Notes: generated by a model not told the origin, from the sequence alone. DNA of 64,000 nt from Pelobates cultripes (GCA_933207985.1 OW240917.1:96290356-96354355), one strand, 5' to 3'. Counted from the first letter of the stretch, positions 25,470 to 35,289 are shown. A program made the numbers and translations.

Positions 25470-26894
25470 AATAAATAAAAGTTGTGCCAAAGCTCGCCGT
25501 AGTGCAGCTACTTCTGAACAAAGTCCAGAATATAGTTACAAATCTTGAGAAAAAAAAACCTTTACACAAAGGAGATACCGAAACAAATTCTTAAGTAAAG
25601 CCTGATGGGATGCCAACAGCCTATGTAGAGGAATAATCTCTATGTGGATCGAATGGAGGTAGTTTCACAGGGTTCGTATGTAAAGAAAGGAGAAGATAAT
25701 AGTGCAATATGTCTGGTATAAAAAGTGCATAGCAGGAATAAAGGGTCTATGGTAATCCTACTCACATGCAGTAAGAGCTAAACTAGCTCCAGTGTGGATG
25801 GCATACAGCGGTACAATCCCCACTAATAGGATACGTAGGGAGTTGTTGGTCTTTAGTTCCGTATGTGGAATAGAAAAGACAGATGATAGCACAATACGTC
25901 TAATATAGATGGATCAGTAGTATAACAGCAGGGTCTAAAATAGTCCTACTCACGTGCAGTAGAGCTTGAACCAGCTCTAGTGTGGATGGCGTACAGCGGT
26001 ATAATCCCCGCTTATAGGATATGTGTAGAGAGGTAAGTGCCATACCCTTATGTAGACCGTAGGAGAGAAGAGAGACAATTGATAGTTCTTGCTTTTTTAA
26101 AATAATATCAAAGGAGTATAAGTAATAAAATGTGTGCACACATATGATTGAGCAGGCGGACTGCTCAATGACTCAGGCGTAAGTGGTATAATCCCCATCT
26201 AAGATTTATTTGAAGGAATACTCAGCAGGAAGAAATAAAGTCAGGATACCAAGCAGCAATAATAAAAATATAAAATAGAATAAAAAAGTAAAATGACACA
26301 ATCAAAGCGAGTTTAAAAGTAGCCAAAATACCTTTATTAGGAATGCAGAATAAAATATTAAAATATCCACATTTGGCTACTTTTAAACTTTGATTGTGGT
26401 GGATATTTTAATATTTTATTCTGCATTCCTAATAAAGGTATTTTTCTATACTACTGATCCATCTATATTAGACATATTGCATCATCTGTCTTTTCTCTTG
26501 CACATACGGAACAAAAGACCAACAACTCCCTACGTATCCTATTAGTGGGGCTTGTACCGCTGTATGCCATCCACACTGAAGCTAGTGTAGCTCTACTGCA
26601 CGTGAGTAGGATTACCATAGACCCTTTCTTCCCGCTATGCACTTTTTATACCAAACGTATTGCACTAGTATCTTCTTCTCTCTTTACATACGGATCCTGT
26701 GAAACTACCTGCATTTGATCCACATACAGAATATTCCTCTACATAGGCCGTTGGCGTCAAGTCAGTTTTTACTTAAGACTGTTTAGGTATCTCCTTTGTG
26801 TAAAGGTTTTTTCTTCTCATGATTTTTTACTATATTCTGGACTTTATTCATAAGTAGCTGCCCTAACGTGAGCTTTGGCGCAACTTTTATTTAC
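25470..26894. repeat. 1.4-kb imperfect inverted repeat
   Basis: The left arm, about 25470-25925, reappears as its inverted complement at about 26450-26894; for example AAGTTGTGCCAAAGCTCG on the left and GAGCTTTGGCGCAACTTTT on the right. Within the left side a unit of about 190 bp is repeated in tandem (around 25672 and 25860, each with ATCCTACTCAC or GTCCTACTCAC and GTGTGGATGGC). No ORF is present. It looks like two copies of one repeat in opposite orientation or a foldback element. Confidence 0.8.
26326..26444. repeat. Near-perfect 45-bp-arm palindrome
   Basis: Arm 26326-26372 (AAATACCTTTATTAGGAATG onward) is mirrored at 26398-26444, with a spacer of about 25 bp. It lies at the centre of the larger inverted repeat, so one arm pair is nested in the other. 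Confidence 0.85.
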
Positions 26895-27084
26895 TTTGTG
26901 GTTTCTCACATATGCATTTAATCATAAACATAAAATAATGGGAAAGCAAACATTAAATTGGGCATTAATAAAGTTCAGACTTTAGGACATACTCATTCAG
27001 AGCCCCAGAGGTGCCAGTTTAAATACATCATGCGCACACTCTATTATCTCATAAGCAGTATTTAGTAGTTCGTACTATGATATA

Positions 27085-27410
27085 CAGTTGCAAGAAAAAG
27101 TATGTGAACCCTTTATGCACGTCTGATCTGCAACTACAGGAAATGTTTGGTTGAAGTTATTGCTGCCAAAGGAGGTTCAACCAGTTGTTAAATCCAAGGG
27201 TTCACATACTTTTTCCACCTGCACTGTGAATGTTTACATGGTGTGTTCAATAAAAACATGGCAACATTTCATTCTTTGTGTGTTATTAGTTTAAGCAGAC
27301 TGTAATTGTCTATTGTTGTGACTTAGATGATGATCAGATCACATTTTATGACCAATTTGTGCAGAAATCCATATCATTCCAAAGGGTTCACATACTTTTT
27401 CTTGCAACTG
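27085..27410. mobile_element. Tc1/mariner MITE with perfect 30-bp inverted ends
   Basis: A 326-bp element opening CAGTTGCAAGAAAAAGTATG and closing with its exact inverted complement; the match is perfect over 30 bp. TA dinucleotides flank both sides (27083-27084, 27411-27412), the target duplication of Tc1/mariner elements. An internal extra copy of the end wording is at 27197-27220. There is no transposase. Confidence 0.93.
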
Positions 27411-27412
27411 TA

Positions 27413-28559
27413 GTACAGTATGTGGATGAGATAGTTAAATATTTTGCATGCTTTAAATGTATTGTGAGCAGGAATTAATTAAAGCTTGCACACAAATTAA
27501 CTATCTCCTTGTAAAAGAAATATACATTTTAGCTGGCACCACTGGGTCTTTATGATCTCAGTTTCCAAGAGCTGTTATTGCAAAGTTAGGATTTTTTTTT
27601 TTCAGTAATGGCAATCTAATTTTACAGCAAATTCCAGTTCAGAATTTTTTTTTCAAATTCACATACACCATTGTAATATCCCACAGTTCTCTTTTCTTTA
27701 AACATATGGTATGTAGGTAATACACAAAAAAAGCAATCATCTCTGAATTTTGCATTAGTTGCCAAGTTGATTAATAATTAAATTAATTCCTGGAATGATT
27801 ATTCATATCTAATAATGTAACTCAGTAAGCCACCTAAAAGACAGTCAAAAAAAGATAATGTTATGAAAAGTGAAATTCATTTTTTTTCCTTGGAATGTCA
27901 CTTGTTTTCAAAGAGTTCGTAATCAACTCTACATTTGTTGCAGTGTTTTTTAAACATGATGAAATTGATTTTACTTCATGGCTTCTTGCTAAGGCTAAAT
28001 CCAGTATGTGTGTAAAATTAATTAGATGGCTTACATGAGATATAAGCCATTTTACCATAGATTTTTCAGTCAATATAATTGTTTTATTTCTAAGACAAGC
28101 ATATCTCTAAATAGGTTTTACATTAATTCAACAACTGTGCAAATGGATGACAAGGATGAAAAGAGCAGAAAACAGGGGTATAAGTCTAAGCTTTGAAGGA
28201 AATTAGCATTGTCGATCAAAATCAAAGTAGAAGAAAAGAAATATGATGACGTACAACTTCTAAAACATAAACTATATACCAAAGACGTTCTTTTCATGAG
28301 ATATGAATGTTGCATACATTAGTTCACAATCTACCTATGCTTTTATTGGTTTCATATATTCCATGCTTCATATAATATGAAATACCTAGAAATATAAAAC
28401 AGTGAATAGACAACGGCAGTGTTAGTTCCTCAGGATTTAATATAAACAACTGATTATCTAAAGAACAGGCAATATGAATGATAAAATCATAAAAAATTGT
28501 TTATGATCTAATTGTATAATATGCAATATCTAGGGAGACAGACTGGGGAACAAGGAACA
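27413..28559. other. AT-rich intron
   Basis: No exon or element was recognised. The region 27740-27840 is dense in TTAATTA-type words, a weak hint of a conserved non-coding element. Confidence 0.35.
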
Positions 28560-29037
28560 TTGTGTCACGGCATAAGCCGACAACATGCTTTTCTTCCTGG
28601 AAAAGCCACTGGTCTCTCTGCCTAACCTTCTACACATCTTACTAGAGTATGGGCAGCTCTTGAACTTGAAACCTAATATGGAAAAGTCTAAAGTTCTCAA
28701 TATTACGCTATCCGCTTAGACGGAGATGCACCTGCGGGCACGGTCCGGCTTCTCGGGGAGTGACATGCAGCTCAAGTACCTAGGCATATGAATGACCAAA
28801 GCATTATCCCAACTCTACCAAGCAAACTTCCTCCCTATCCTAGCCACCCTGCAGGCTGATATGCACAAGTGGGCAGATCTATATATTTCCTGGTTTGGCC
28901 GTATCAATGCCGTTAAGATGAACATCCTCCCTCGCCTCCTATACCTGTTCCTAAAAGTCCCAGTCAAACTCCCAAGAGCGTTCTTTCAATCAATGACCAC
29001 AGCTATCCAAAGCTTTGTATGGAACCGGAGAGCTTGA
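28560..29037 (+). pseudogene. L1/Tx1-type LINE reverse-transcriptase fragment
   Basis: The plus strand encodes, in one frame, the RT region downstream of the catalytic motif: LPNLLHILLEYGQLLNLKPN, then MQLKYLGI, WFGRINAVKMNILPRLLYLF and IQSFVWNRRA, all diagnostic of L1/Tx1-clade LINEs. The catalytic box is ruined: codons 573-584 of the 28 kb block (28573-28584) read stop-Ala-Asp-Asn where YADD is expected. Two further in-frame stops follow (near 28719 and 28789). Dead fragment. Confidence 0.85.
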
Positions 29038-29199
29038 GCGGCTTCACAAATTAGTGGAATGGTTGGTGAGGCAAGAGTAGTATCCATATCTGGATCACAG
29101 GGCCTGGTTGACTTAATGGAGGTTGAGGCTCGGCAGCAGTCCTGTGCGCTCCACGCTGTTTGGGATCAGCAGAATCAAGCTTGATACAGCAGAAGGGTA

Positions 29200-29530
29200 A
29201 GTACCCCAGCGAGGACCGGGATATCCCCCACCGGTCCGAAGGGGGAAGGTAACGGGGCTACAAGAAGATTGCTTCGAGGCAGTGGACCGCAGATGGGAGA
29301 TTGGCCGCTTCTCCCAGCCAGTGGATTGGCAACTCCAGCAGGCCGCATGACTGGATGATAGCGTTGTGGATGGGTGTGAGATTCTTGTGGACCAAGAATC
29401 TCACTCCCATAAGTCTGCTTCGATAGACAATTGGTCTGCTCAGTATTGTGCTCCATTTTAAGCTGTTTAATAAGTGGCAAAGGCAGTTTTGTAGCTTAGA
29501 TTGGTAGGAGCAACTAGAAAGCACGTTCAG
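29200..29530 (-). mobile_element. Antisense L1-like 5' region fragment
   Basis: The stretch CCCAGCGAGGACCGGGATAT and its continuation at 29207-29245 is the inverted complement of 48085-48127, inside the L1-like element at 47790-49826. Further similarity (AGGCCGCATG, 29340) continues to the right. It therefore lies opposite to the RT fragment just upstream. Confidence 0.7.
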
Positions 29531-29573
29531 TCACCTTAAGCTTCAGGCCCCGCCCCCCTTGCTAAGTGTATTT

Positions 29574-30517
29574 TAACAATGAGACACAGAGAAACAAAAA
29601 CAAAATCCAGAAAAACGCATGTCAAAAAAGGCTAAACATTGCTTTGCATGTCAATGAGTGAAATAAGTATTTGATCCCCTATCAATCAGCAGGATTTCTG
29701 GCTCCCAGGTGTCTTTTATAGAGGTAACAAGCTGAGATTAGGAACACTCTCTTAAAGGGAGTGCTCATAATCTCAGCTTGTTACCTCTATAAAAGACACC
29801 TGTCCACAGAAGCAATCAATCAGATTCCAAACTCTCCACCATAGCCAAGACCAAAGAGCTGTCCAAGTAAGCCTGGGACAAGATTGTAGACTTACACAAG
29901 GCTGGAATGGGCTACAAGCAGCTTGGTGAGAAGGTGACAATAGTTGGTGTGATTATTCGCAAATGGAAGAAACACAAAATATCTGTCAGTCTCCCTCGGT
30001 CTGGTGCTCTATGCAAGATCTCACCTCATGGAGTTTCAATGATCATGAGAACGGTGAGGAATCAGCCCAGAACTATACGGGAGGAACTTGCTAATGATCT
30101 CAAGGCAGCTGGGACCATAGTAACCAAGAAAACAATTGGTAACACACACGACACATGACAATGACCCAAAACACACACTCAAGACAACAAAGGAGTGGCT
30201 CAAGAAGCACATTAAGGGTTCTGGAGTGGCCTAGCCAGTCTCCAGACCTTAATCCCATAGAAAATCTGTGGAGAGTGCTGAAGGTTCAAGTTTCCAAATG
30301 TCCGCCTCAAAACCTTAATGACTTGGAGAGGATCTGCTAAGAGGAGTGGGACAAAATCCTCCCCGAAATGTGTGTAAACCTGGTGGTCAACTACAAGAAA
30401 TGTCTGACATCTGTGATTGCTAACAAGGGTTTTTCCACCAAGTACTAAGTCGAAGGGGTCAAATACTTATTTCACTCATGACATGCAAATCAATTAATAA
30501 TGTAATTATTACCTCTA
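29574..30517 (+). mobile_element. Tc1-like transposon with internal deletion
   Basis: The left part begins with terminal wording (AAAACGCATGTCAAAAAA near 29612) and GAGTGAAATAAGTATTTGAT. The reading frame (29907-30158) encodes the helix-turn-helix DNA-binding half ([33 protein letters not shown]). It then jumps at about 30146 to the last part of the DDE domain ([15 protein letters not shown], 30230-30280), so both catalytic Asp residues are lost while the final Glu region is kept. The coding part ends about 30450 and the right terminus near 30517 is truncated. The 5' leader holds a 43-bp-arm palindrome (29707-29801). Non-autonomous. Confidence 0.9.
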
Positions 30518-30539
30518 GGTAGATTTGTATTCATATGCC

Positions 30540-31385
30540 TACATTCTTTATCACTATTCCTGCTGTATAGCAGTAGTTGATGGCTCTGATTTAGCCATCA
30601 TGATAATAACTCACTGAACAGTATTAATTTTTTATCTTTATTCATCATATTTTCCTATCCTTTTTCACATTTTATATGTAATATTCACCATGTTAATATT
30701 GTCTTGCACTTTATATTCTCAGATATCTATTCACTATCTTTGGGGTGATCTTTCTACCTAAGTCTTATTTATCTGGAATATACCTCTTGGTAACTGCAAA
30801 CTTTATTCTTATATAGAGTCCTCTCTGTTTTATTTAATGTTAAATTGACTCCTTTCCCTTTCAGCTTGTTTTTTCTTCCCTCTAGCCCCTGTTCACAAGC
30901 CGGTTGCTACGGCGACGCCCTGTTGTTGATTGTTTTGCACTTTGCAAACAGGCTTACTTTGGTTCATATGAGACACCGTAATTTGGTGATTCAACCAATG
31001 AGATGTAAGTGTCCCTGATTGCCCCAATAACGTAGTTGTCAAGCCAATGAAATTAGCCTATTCGGTCAGATGATTAACTGACCAGAAAGTACCTTTGAAA
31101 TTAATGGGCGGGCATAGTAAACTCGGTGGCTGAAGGTAATGAAAACCAGCTGATTGTAAGTACCACATGATTATATGTCCTATATAAGTCTTTTCAGTTT
31201 TATGAAAGTTTGTGTCCTGATGAAAGCTCCTCAGTGGAACTGAAACGTCAAATTTTTCTTCCGCAATAAATGGAGAAGTTATCTTCTGGAAAACCTTGAG
31301 TGCCGGTATTTTCACTTTGTTTATGATTAAGCCACCAGAGCACCAGGTACTATTTTTATTTTTCTAGTTGGAGTGCAGGGGTATT
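30540..31385 (+). mobile_element. Penelope-like element 3' part A with hammerhead motif
   Basis: A pyrimidine-rich 3' UTR-like stretch (30830-30900) is followed by the hammerhead motif at 31217-31249 and a tail (GCAATAAATGGAGAAG, 31264) with the same order as fragment B downstream: hammerhead, then GCAATAAA, then GAGTGC. No coding part is left. The left limit is approximate. Confidence 0.6.
31217..31249 (+). ncRNA. Hammerhead ribozyme motif 1 (Penelope type)
   Basis: The strict core CTGATGA is at 31217-31223 and GAAA at 31242-31245. Stem II pairs 31225-31230 with 31236-31241, six positions with one C.A mismatch, and a loop of five. Stem III is the minimal self-complementary ACGT (31245-31248), and the expected cleavage site follows GTC at 31249. 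One extra A (31224) stands between core and stem II, as in the two other copies. Stem I is nearly unpaired here, so activity is doubtful. Type I minimal hammerheads are known from Penelope-like elements. Confidence 0.75.
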
Positions 31386-31394
31386 TTGTATTTT

Positions 31395-31690
31395 TACATA
31401 CATATATATATACACATACATATATACATACATACATATATACACACATATATATATATATAAATACACATACATATATACACATACATATATATATATA
31501 TATATACACATACATATATACACATATATATATACACACATACATATATACACATATATATATACACACATACATATATACACATATATATATATATATA
31601 CACATATATATATACACATACATATATATACATATATATATACACATACATATATATACATATACATATATATATATATATATATATATT
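31395..31690. repeat. (TA)n / (TACACA)n microsatellite
   Basis: About 300 bp of TA dinucleotides interrupted by CACA and CATACA blocks. It is fused in frame to the endonuclease ORF that follows, so the long Tyr-Ile-Tyr peptides it could encode on both strands are artefacts. Confidence 0.95.
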
Positions 31691-31696
31691 TATATT

Positions 31697-32029
31697 TATC
31701 GGATTCTATGCCCATGTGGCCTTATGTATATTGGGAAAACCTCGAATGATTTAAGGCAACGAATGACGGGACACAGATCGACGATTAGAATGGCATTATC
31801 AAGTGGTGTTGCATCTACCCCTATATCTAAACATTTTCTTGAAAAGGGACATATATTGCCAACTCTAAAATTCATGAGTATTGAGCATGTCCCGGTTCCC
31901 TTAAGGGGAGGGGATAGAAACAGGCTTCTCCTCCAAAGGGAAGCCTTTTGGATTTTTACACTTGGAACTATGCATCCAGGAGGACTGAATGAGATCAACC
32001 CTCTTAATTGCTTTATTTCTGCAAGATAG
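31697..32029 (+). pseudogene. Penelope-like element GIY-YIG endonuclease, C-terminal fragment
   Basis: About 110 codons encode the nuclease domain that closes the single ORF of Penelope-like retroelements. The start reads [20 protein letters not shown], giving the Cys-Pro-Cys-Gly plus YIGKT form of the GIY-YIG core; next come a conserved His-Arg (GHRSTIR), SKHFLEKGH and a Glu-containing helix (LQREAFWI), then [11 protein letters not shown] before the stop at 32027. The frame is intact to the stop, with catalytic Tyr, Arg, His and Glu candidates present. The reverse-transcriptase part is absent: the ORF is cut on its 5' side by the TA microsatellite. The enzyme nicks DNA for target-primed insertion. 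Confidence 0.9.
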
Positions 32030-32702
32030 AATTGATCTTTTGCTATTTTGATTTACAATGTTAGCATCTGCTCGTTAGATTGGTTATAGATGTTTGACTT
32101 GTTATCTCTGCTTGCTACATATGCCTCGAATCTTGTGTACTCAGAATTTGATACTTTGTTTCAATTTTTTTCTGATATGACTATGTATATTTGTATATTT
32201 CTCTCCTCTCGAAATTCTTTCACAGGATTTAGCCACCCCGGTTGAAGTTTGGTTTGTATATATGTATATAGTATTTAGACATTTAGTAGATCGGTACTTT
32301 GGGTGGCGTTCCTGTTTTTCTATATACATCTTGGTTTTTATATGGCATCTGAGTTGTTGGATTTGTTCCACCTCGGCTGTCTGTGCACTGTATTGTCATC
32401 TTATGATATATGTTTTTTTTACCGGTTTATATTTCACTGGTTTATTTACTTTTCTTGGGACTAATGCCCTTTCAACTTTCACATCTCACCTATGACGTCA
32501 TTTTGTTCTCTGCTTACTCTCCAATCAGAATCTGTTACCACCATATTTAAACTTTCACAATTCCCGCTTTTCACTGTCTTGATAAAAGTCCTTCGTGGAC
32601 TGAAACGTCGACTAGATCATGTTGTATTACTACACGTTTTTGCAATAAATTTAATGTAATTTTTCTAAAAGAAGACCTCTGGAGTGCACTCGTTTTTCTT
32701 CG

Positions 32703-32703
<1 letters not shown>
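32030..32703 (+). mobile_element. Penelope-like element 3' UTR and terminal repeat, fragment B
   Basis: It continues from the endonuclease stop through an AT-rich 3' UTR to hammerhead motif 2 and a tail with GCAATAAATTTAATG and GAGTGCACTCG. Order and wording match fragments A and C, showing that these are terminal repeats of the same group. The tail ends at a TA microsatellite. Confidence 0.8.
32578..32612 (+). ncRNA. Hammerhead ribozyme motif 2 with covarying core
   Basis: Core positions 3-9 read TTGATAA (32579-32585) instead of CTGATGA, an extra A follows, then stem II AGTCC (32587-32591) pairs perfectly with GGACT (32597-32601) around a five-base loop. GAAA (32602-32605) leads into the minimal ACGT stem III and cleavage after GTC at 32609. 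Stem I pairs GTC (32576-32578) with GAC (32610-32612). The two core changes are at positions 3 and 8, which pair with each other in the folded ribozyme, so U3-A8 would keep the pair. Confidence 0.75.

Positions 32704-32770
<67 letters not shown>
32704..32770. repeat. (TA)n microsatellite
   Basis: Pure AT dinucleotide run separating Penelope fragments B and C, with one ATTC interruption. Confidence 0.95.
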
Positions 32771-32772
<2 letters not shown>

Positions 32773-32998
32773 TTATATTGAATTTGATCCCTTTCATAGG
32801 ATTTTCATGAGGATGAAAATCCTAATGAAAGTCCTATGATGGACTGAAACGTCAATTTGCTGTAACCCGTGTGTTATGAATGAAGCCGAATAATTTTCTT
32901 CAAAAAGCCCAGCGTGTGCTTTTTCTTCGTGGAGATTTATGTTGATTTGGCTGAAAGAACACCGTGGTACTTATACTACAAATGTGAGTGCAGGATCG
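32771..32998 (+). mobile_element. Penelope-like terminal fragment C
   Basis: A short terminal piece with hammerhead motif 3 and a tail (GTTATGAATGAAGCCG, then CCCAGCGTGTGC and CGTGGAGATTTATG), distinct in sequence from A and B but in the same order. TA microsatellites flank both sides. Confidence 0.65.
32822..32853 (+). ncRNA. Hammerhead ribozyme motif 3, core-damaged
   Basis: Core reads CTAATGA (32822-32828), an extra A, then stem II AGTCC / GGACT (32830-32834, 32841-32845), five perfect pairs around a six-base loop. GAAA is at 32846-32849 and GTC cleavage would be after 32853. Stem I can form four A-U pairs (32817-32820 with 32855-32858) beyond a C.A mismatch. The G-to-A change is at core position 5, which is essential, so this copy should be inactive. 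Confidence 0.7.
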
Positions 32999-32999
32999 T

Positions 33000-33000
<1 letters not shown>

Positions 33001-33040
<40 letters not shown>
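33001..33040. repeat. (TA)n microsatellite
   Basis: Pure TA run, third in the Penelope cluster. Confidence 0.95.
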
Positions 33041-34079
33041 CACATTAGAAACAGAATAGAGAGTGTCCTAACTCTTTTATTTCTAATACTTGGGAAATAT
33101 ACTATTAAAATTCAAGTATTTTTTTTAGTAATGTATCATCCTTTTATAGCAGTGTATTAGAAGTGTAAGAACATTGCTACTTATTCTTCAGAAATAACAG
33201 TATGTTTTTCTCGGTTCCTCTACCAGATTTGAAAAACAACAACATAGATCATTTTAATATTAACCATTAGCTCAAATAGGTCATCAAATGCATATGATGT
33301 AAAATTATCCACAGTAGCAAATTCTAAGCACCAGTGATGCAATATAGTAATGCAGACAAATAGTAGCTTTTTATGGGGAAGTGCATATCTTATTATTGCT
33401 TTCTGATACTAGCACTACATAACAAATCTTTAATAGACAAGGTAATTGAATTCACTTTTACTTAATGCCTGAAGGTGAGGTCATTGTACTCTTTAAAGTA
33501 TTTTAAATGCTGTCAGAGTTGCAGAATAAATAAGATACATCAAATCTTGTCCTGTATTGTTATAAAAAGAGCCATGTAGCTGCACCCTCTCCTTCCAGTA
33601 TTTACATTACATATACAATTTATGTTCCATCCCTATCATTTATCAAAACAATGAAACTCCACTCTGTCATACACTTTACAGGCATTCAGAGAAGATGTCA
33701 GCAGAAGGCAATATGATAGAATAGAGCAGATGTTTCTTTTTCAGCTATTCATTCAAACAATACAATATCAAATATTTAATAGGAATGTTTCATATTTTAG
33801 GATAATTAGAAAGTGCAACACAGGCCAGTAAGCAAGGCAGTTAATTACTTCTTACGCATGTGGCATCTGCTCTTTAGTTACTTGTCCAAGCTTTTGTAAC
33901 TCTACAGATCAACGGACATTTTTCTAAATTAGGATGAAAACAAGGTAATGCGCACACAATTGTATAGAGTATTTCTTAGAATACAGTGATAAGTAAATCT
34001 ATATGGTATACACATAAAAAAACATAGTGTAATATGTATGAACATAAAAAGATAATAAAATAACTTTGAACACTTGCAA
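33041..34079. other. AT-rich intron
   Basis: No exon or element recognised. Confidence 0.4.
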
Positions 34080-34370
34080 TTTCCAGAGACAATATAAGTC
34101 AACGCTAAACTGTGCAGGCATTTCATCAATCTTTTGAGGATGCAGTGTGCAAAGCTTCAACACCAGGTCCCACAAAGAGAAGATGTATTCCTCTGTTTAA
34201 AGGTCAGGAACCAGGGGAGTATATTTTAAAAAATACTTTGTCACAAAAGGATAAAGCAAAGATAAAAACAGCACAACGCGTTTGGACCAACAACGTAGGT
34301 CTTCCACAGGTGCATACAACTGTGTGTGTGAAGATACACGTATTTATACAGTAATAAATACCTTAATAGA
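34080..34370 (-). mobile_element. Penelope-like terminal fragment, degenerate hammerhead
   Basis: On the minus strand 34270-34312 reads CTGTGGAAGACC, a loop, GGTCCAAACGCG: stem II GACC/GGTC is kept but the core CTGATGA and the GAAA box are both altered. The rest of the block is a single-copy-like tail. Membership in the Penelope group is inferred from this layout. Confidence 0.45.
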
Positions 34371-34624
34371 TGCAGGTGTAATCAATATCCTAACTTCTAC
34401 CCACTGACTAATATGGCCCAGTTATAGAGGCATTTTGCCCCCCTTGCCCCAATATGGTGTATTTTTCTAAATTATTCATGTGCTACTCAAAATGTTGTGA
34501 GGGGTGACTCATCGTAATCCTAAGTGGAGTCTGGTTGGATGTTCAAAGATATATATATATATGAATTTGATTTAGAAGCACACACATACGCACTAACACA
34601 TTCCACTATCAGGATTTTCCATGC

Positions 34625-35070
34625 ATGCATGGATATTTACTAAAGTAAGAATTCAAAGTGAATTTCAAATTTAATACCAGAGTAGCCAATTTGAAAGCAT
34701 AGCTGACGTGGAGAATTTTTCCAGTTCAGCTATTTTCACCTAAAATATGAAATTCCACTTTAGTGGATTACCCTGACAAGTGTATTCAGTAATGTGAGAA
34801 TTGTCTGAAATTCAAAGTCAATTCAACAGTTAATTTCACATTTCAGGCTGATTTTCTAATTTTTAAGTTTGCCTGTTTAAACCTTAAATGTGAAATTCAC
34901 TTTAACTGACTTTGAAATCGTGACAATTCTCACTCAAAATTGTTGGGCATTCAAAGTCAACGCAACGTGAATTTATCGTTTTATGACAAGACAATCTGGG
35001 AAAATGTAACAAAATTAGAAATTCATAGTGAATTCCTGACAATTTCCATTTTAGTGAATAAAAGTGAAGC
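34625..35070. mobile_element. Two adjacent AAGTGAATT-type MITE copies
   Basis: 34625-34765 runs from TTTACTAAAGTAAGAATTC to CACTTTAGTGGATTA; 34785-35065 runs from TATTCAGTAATGTGAGAATT to CATTTTAGTGAATA. Both have long imperfect inverted arms full of TTCAAAGTGAATT words. They match the cleaner copy at 59141-59303. Confidence 0.65.
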
Positions 35071-35289
35071 TAATAAGTTCACTTATAAGTGAAGCTAATA
35101 AGTAAGTTTGTTGAGGTTATTGTGACTAGACCCTAGGTGTCCCAAAATTATGCATGTATTATATATATCTAATTTCTTTCTGAATTAACCACTCCATAAT
35201 AATACATTGGTATTACACTACCAATTATCAGTGAAATTGAAAGGCTGATAATGCATTTTATAAAGTAGATGAAGACAAACTTTATAAAG

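Noticed and set aside
31327..31715. Tyr-Ile-Tyr-Met repeat peptides on both strands
   Set aside because: Pure translation of the TA/CACA microsatellite; all frames are open because the repeat lacks stops.
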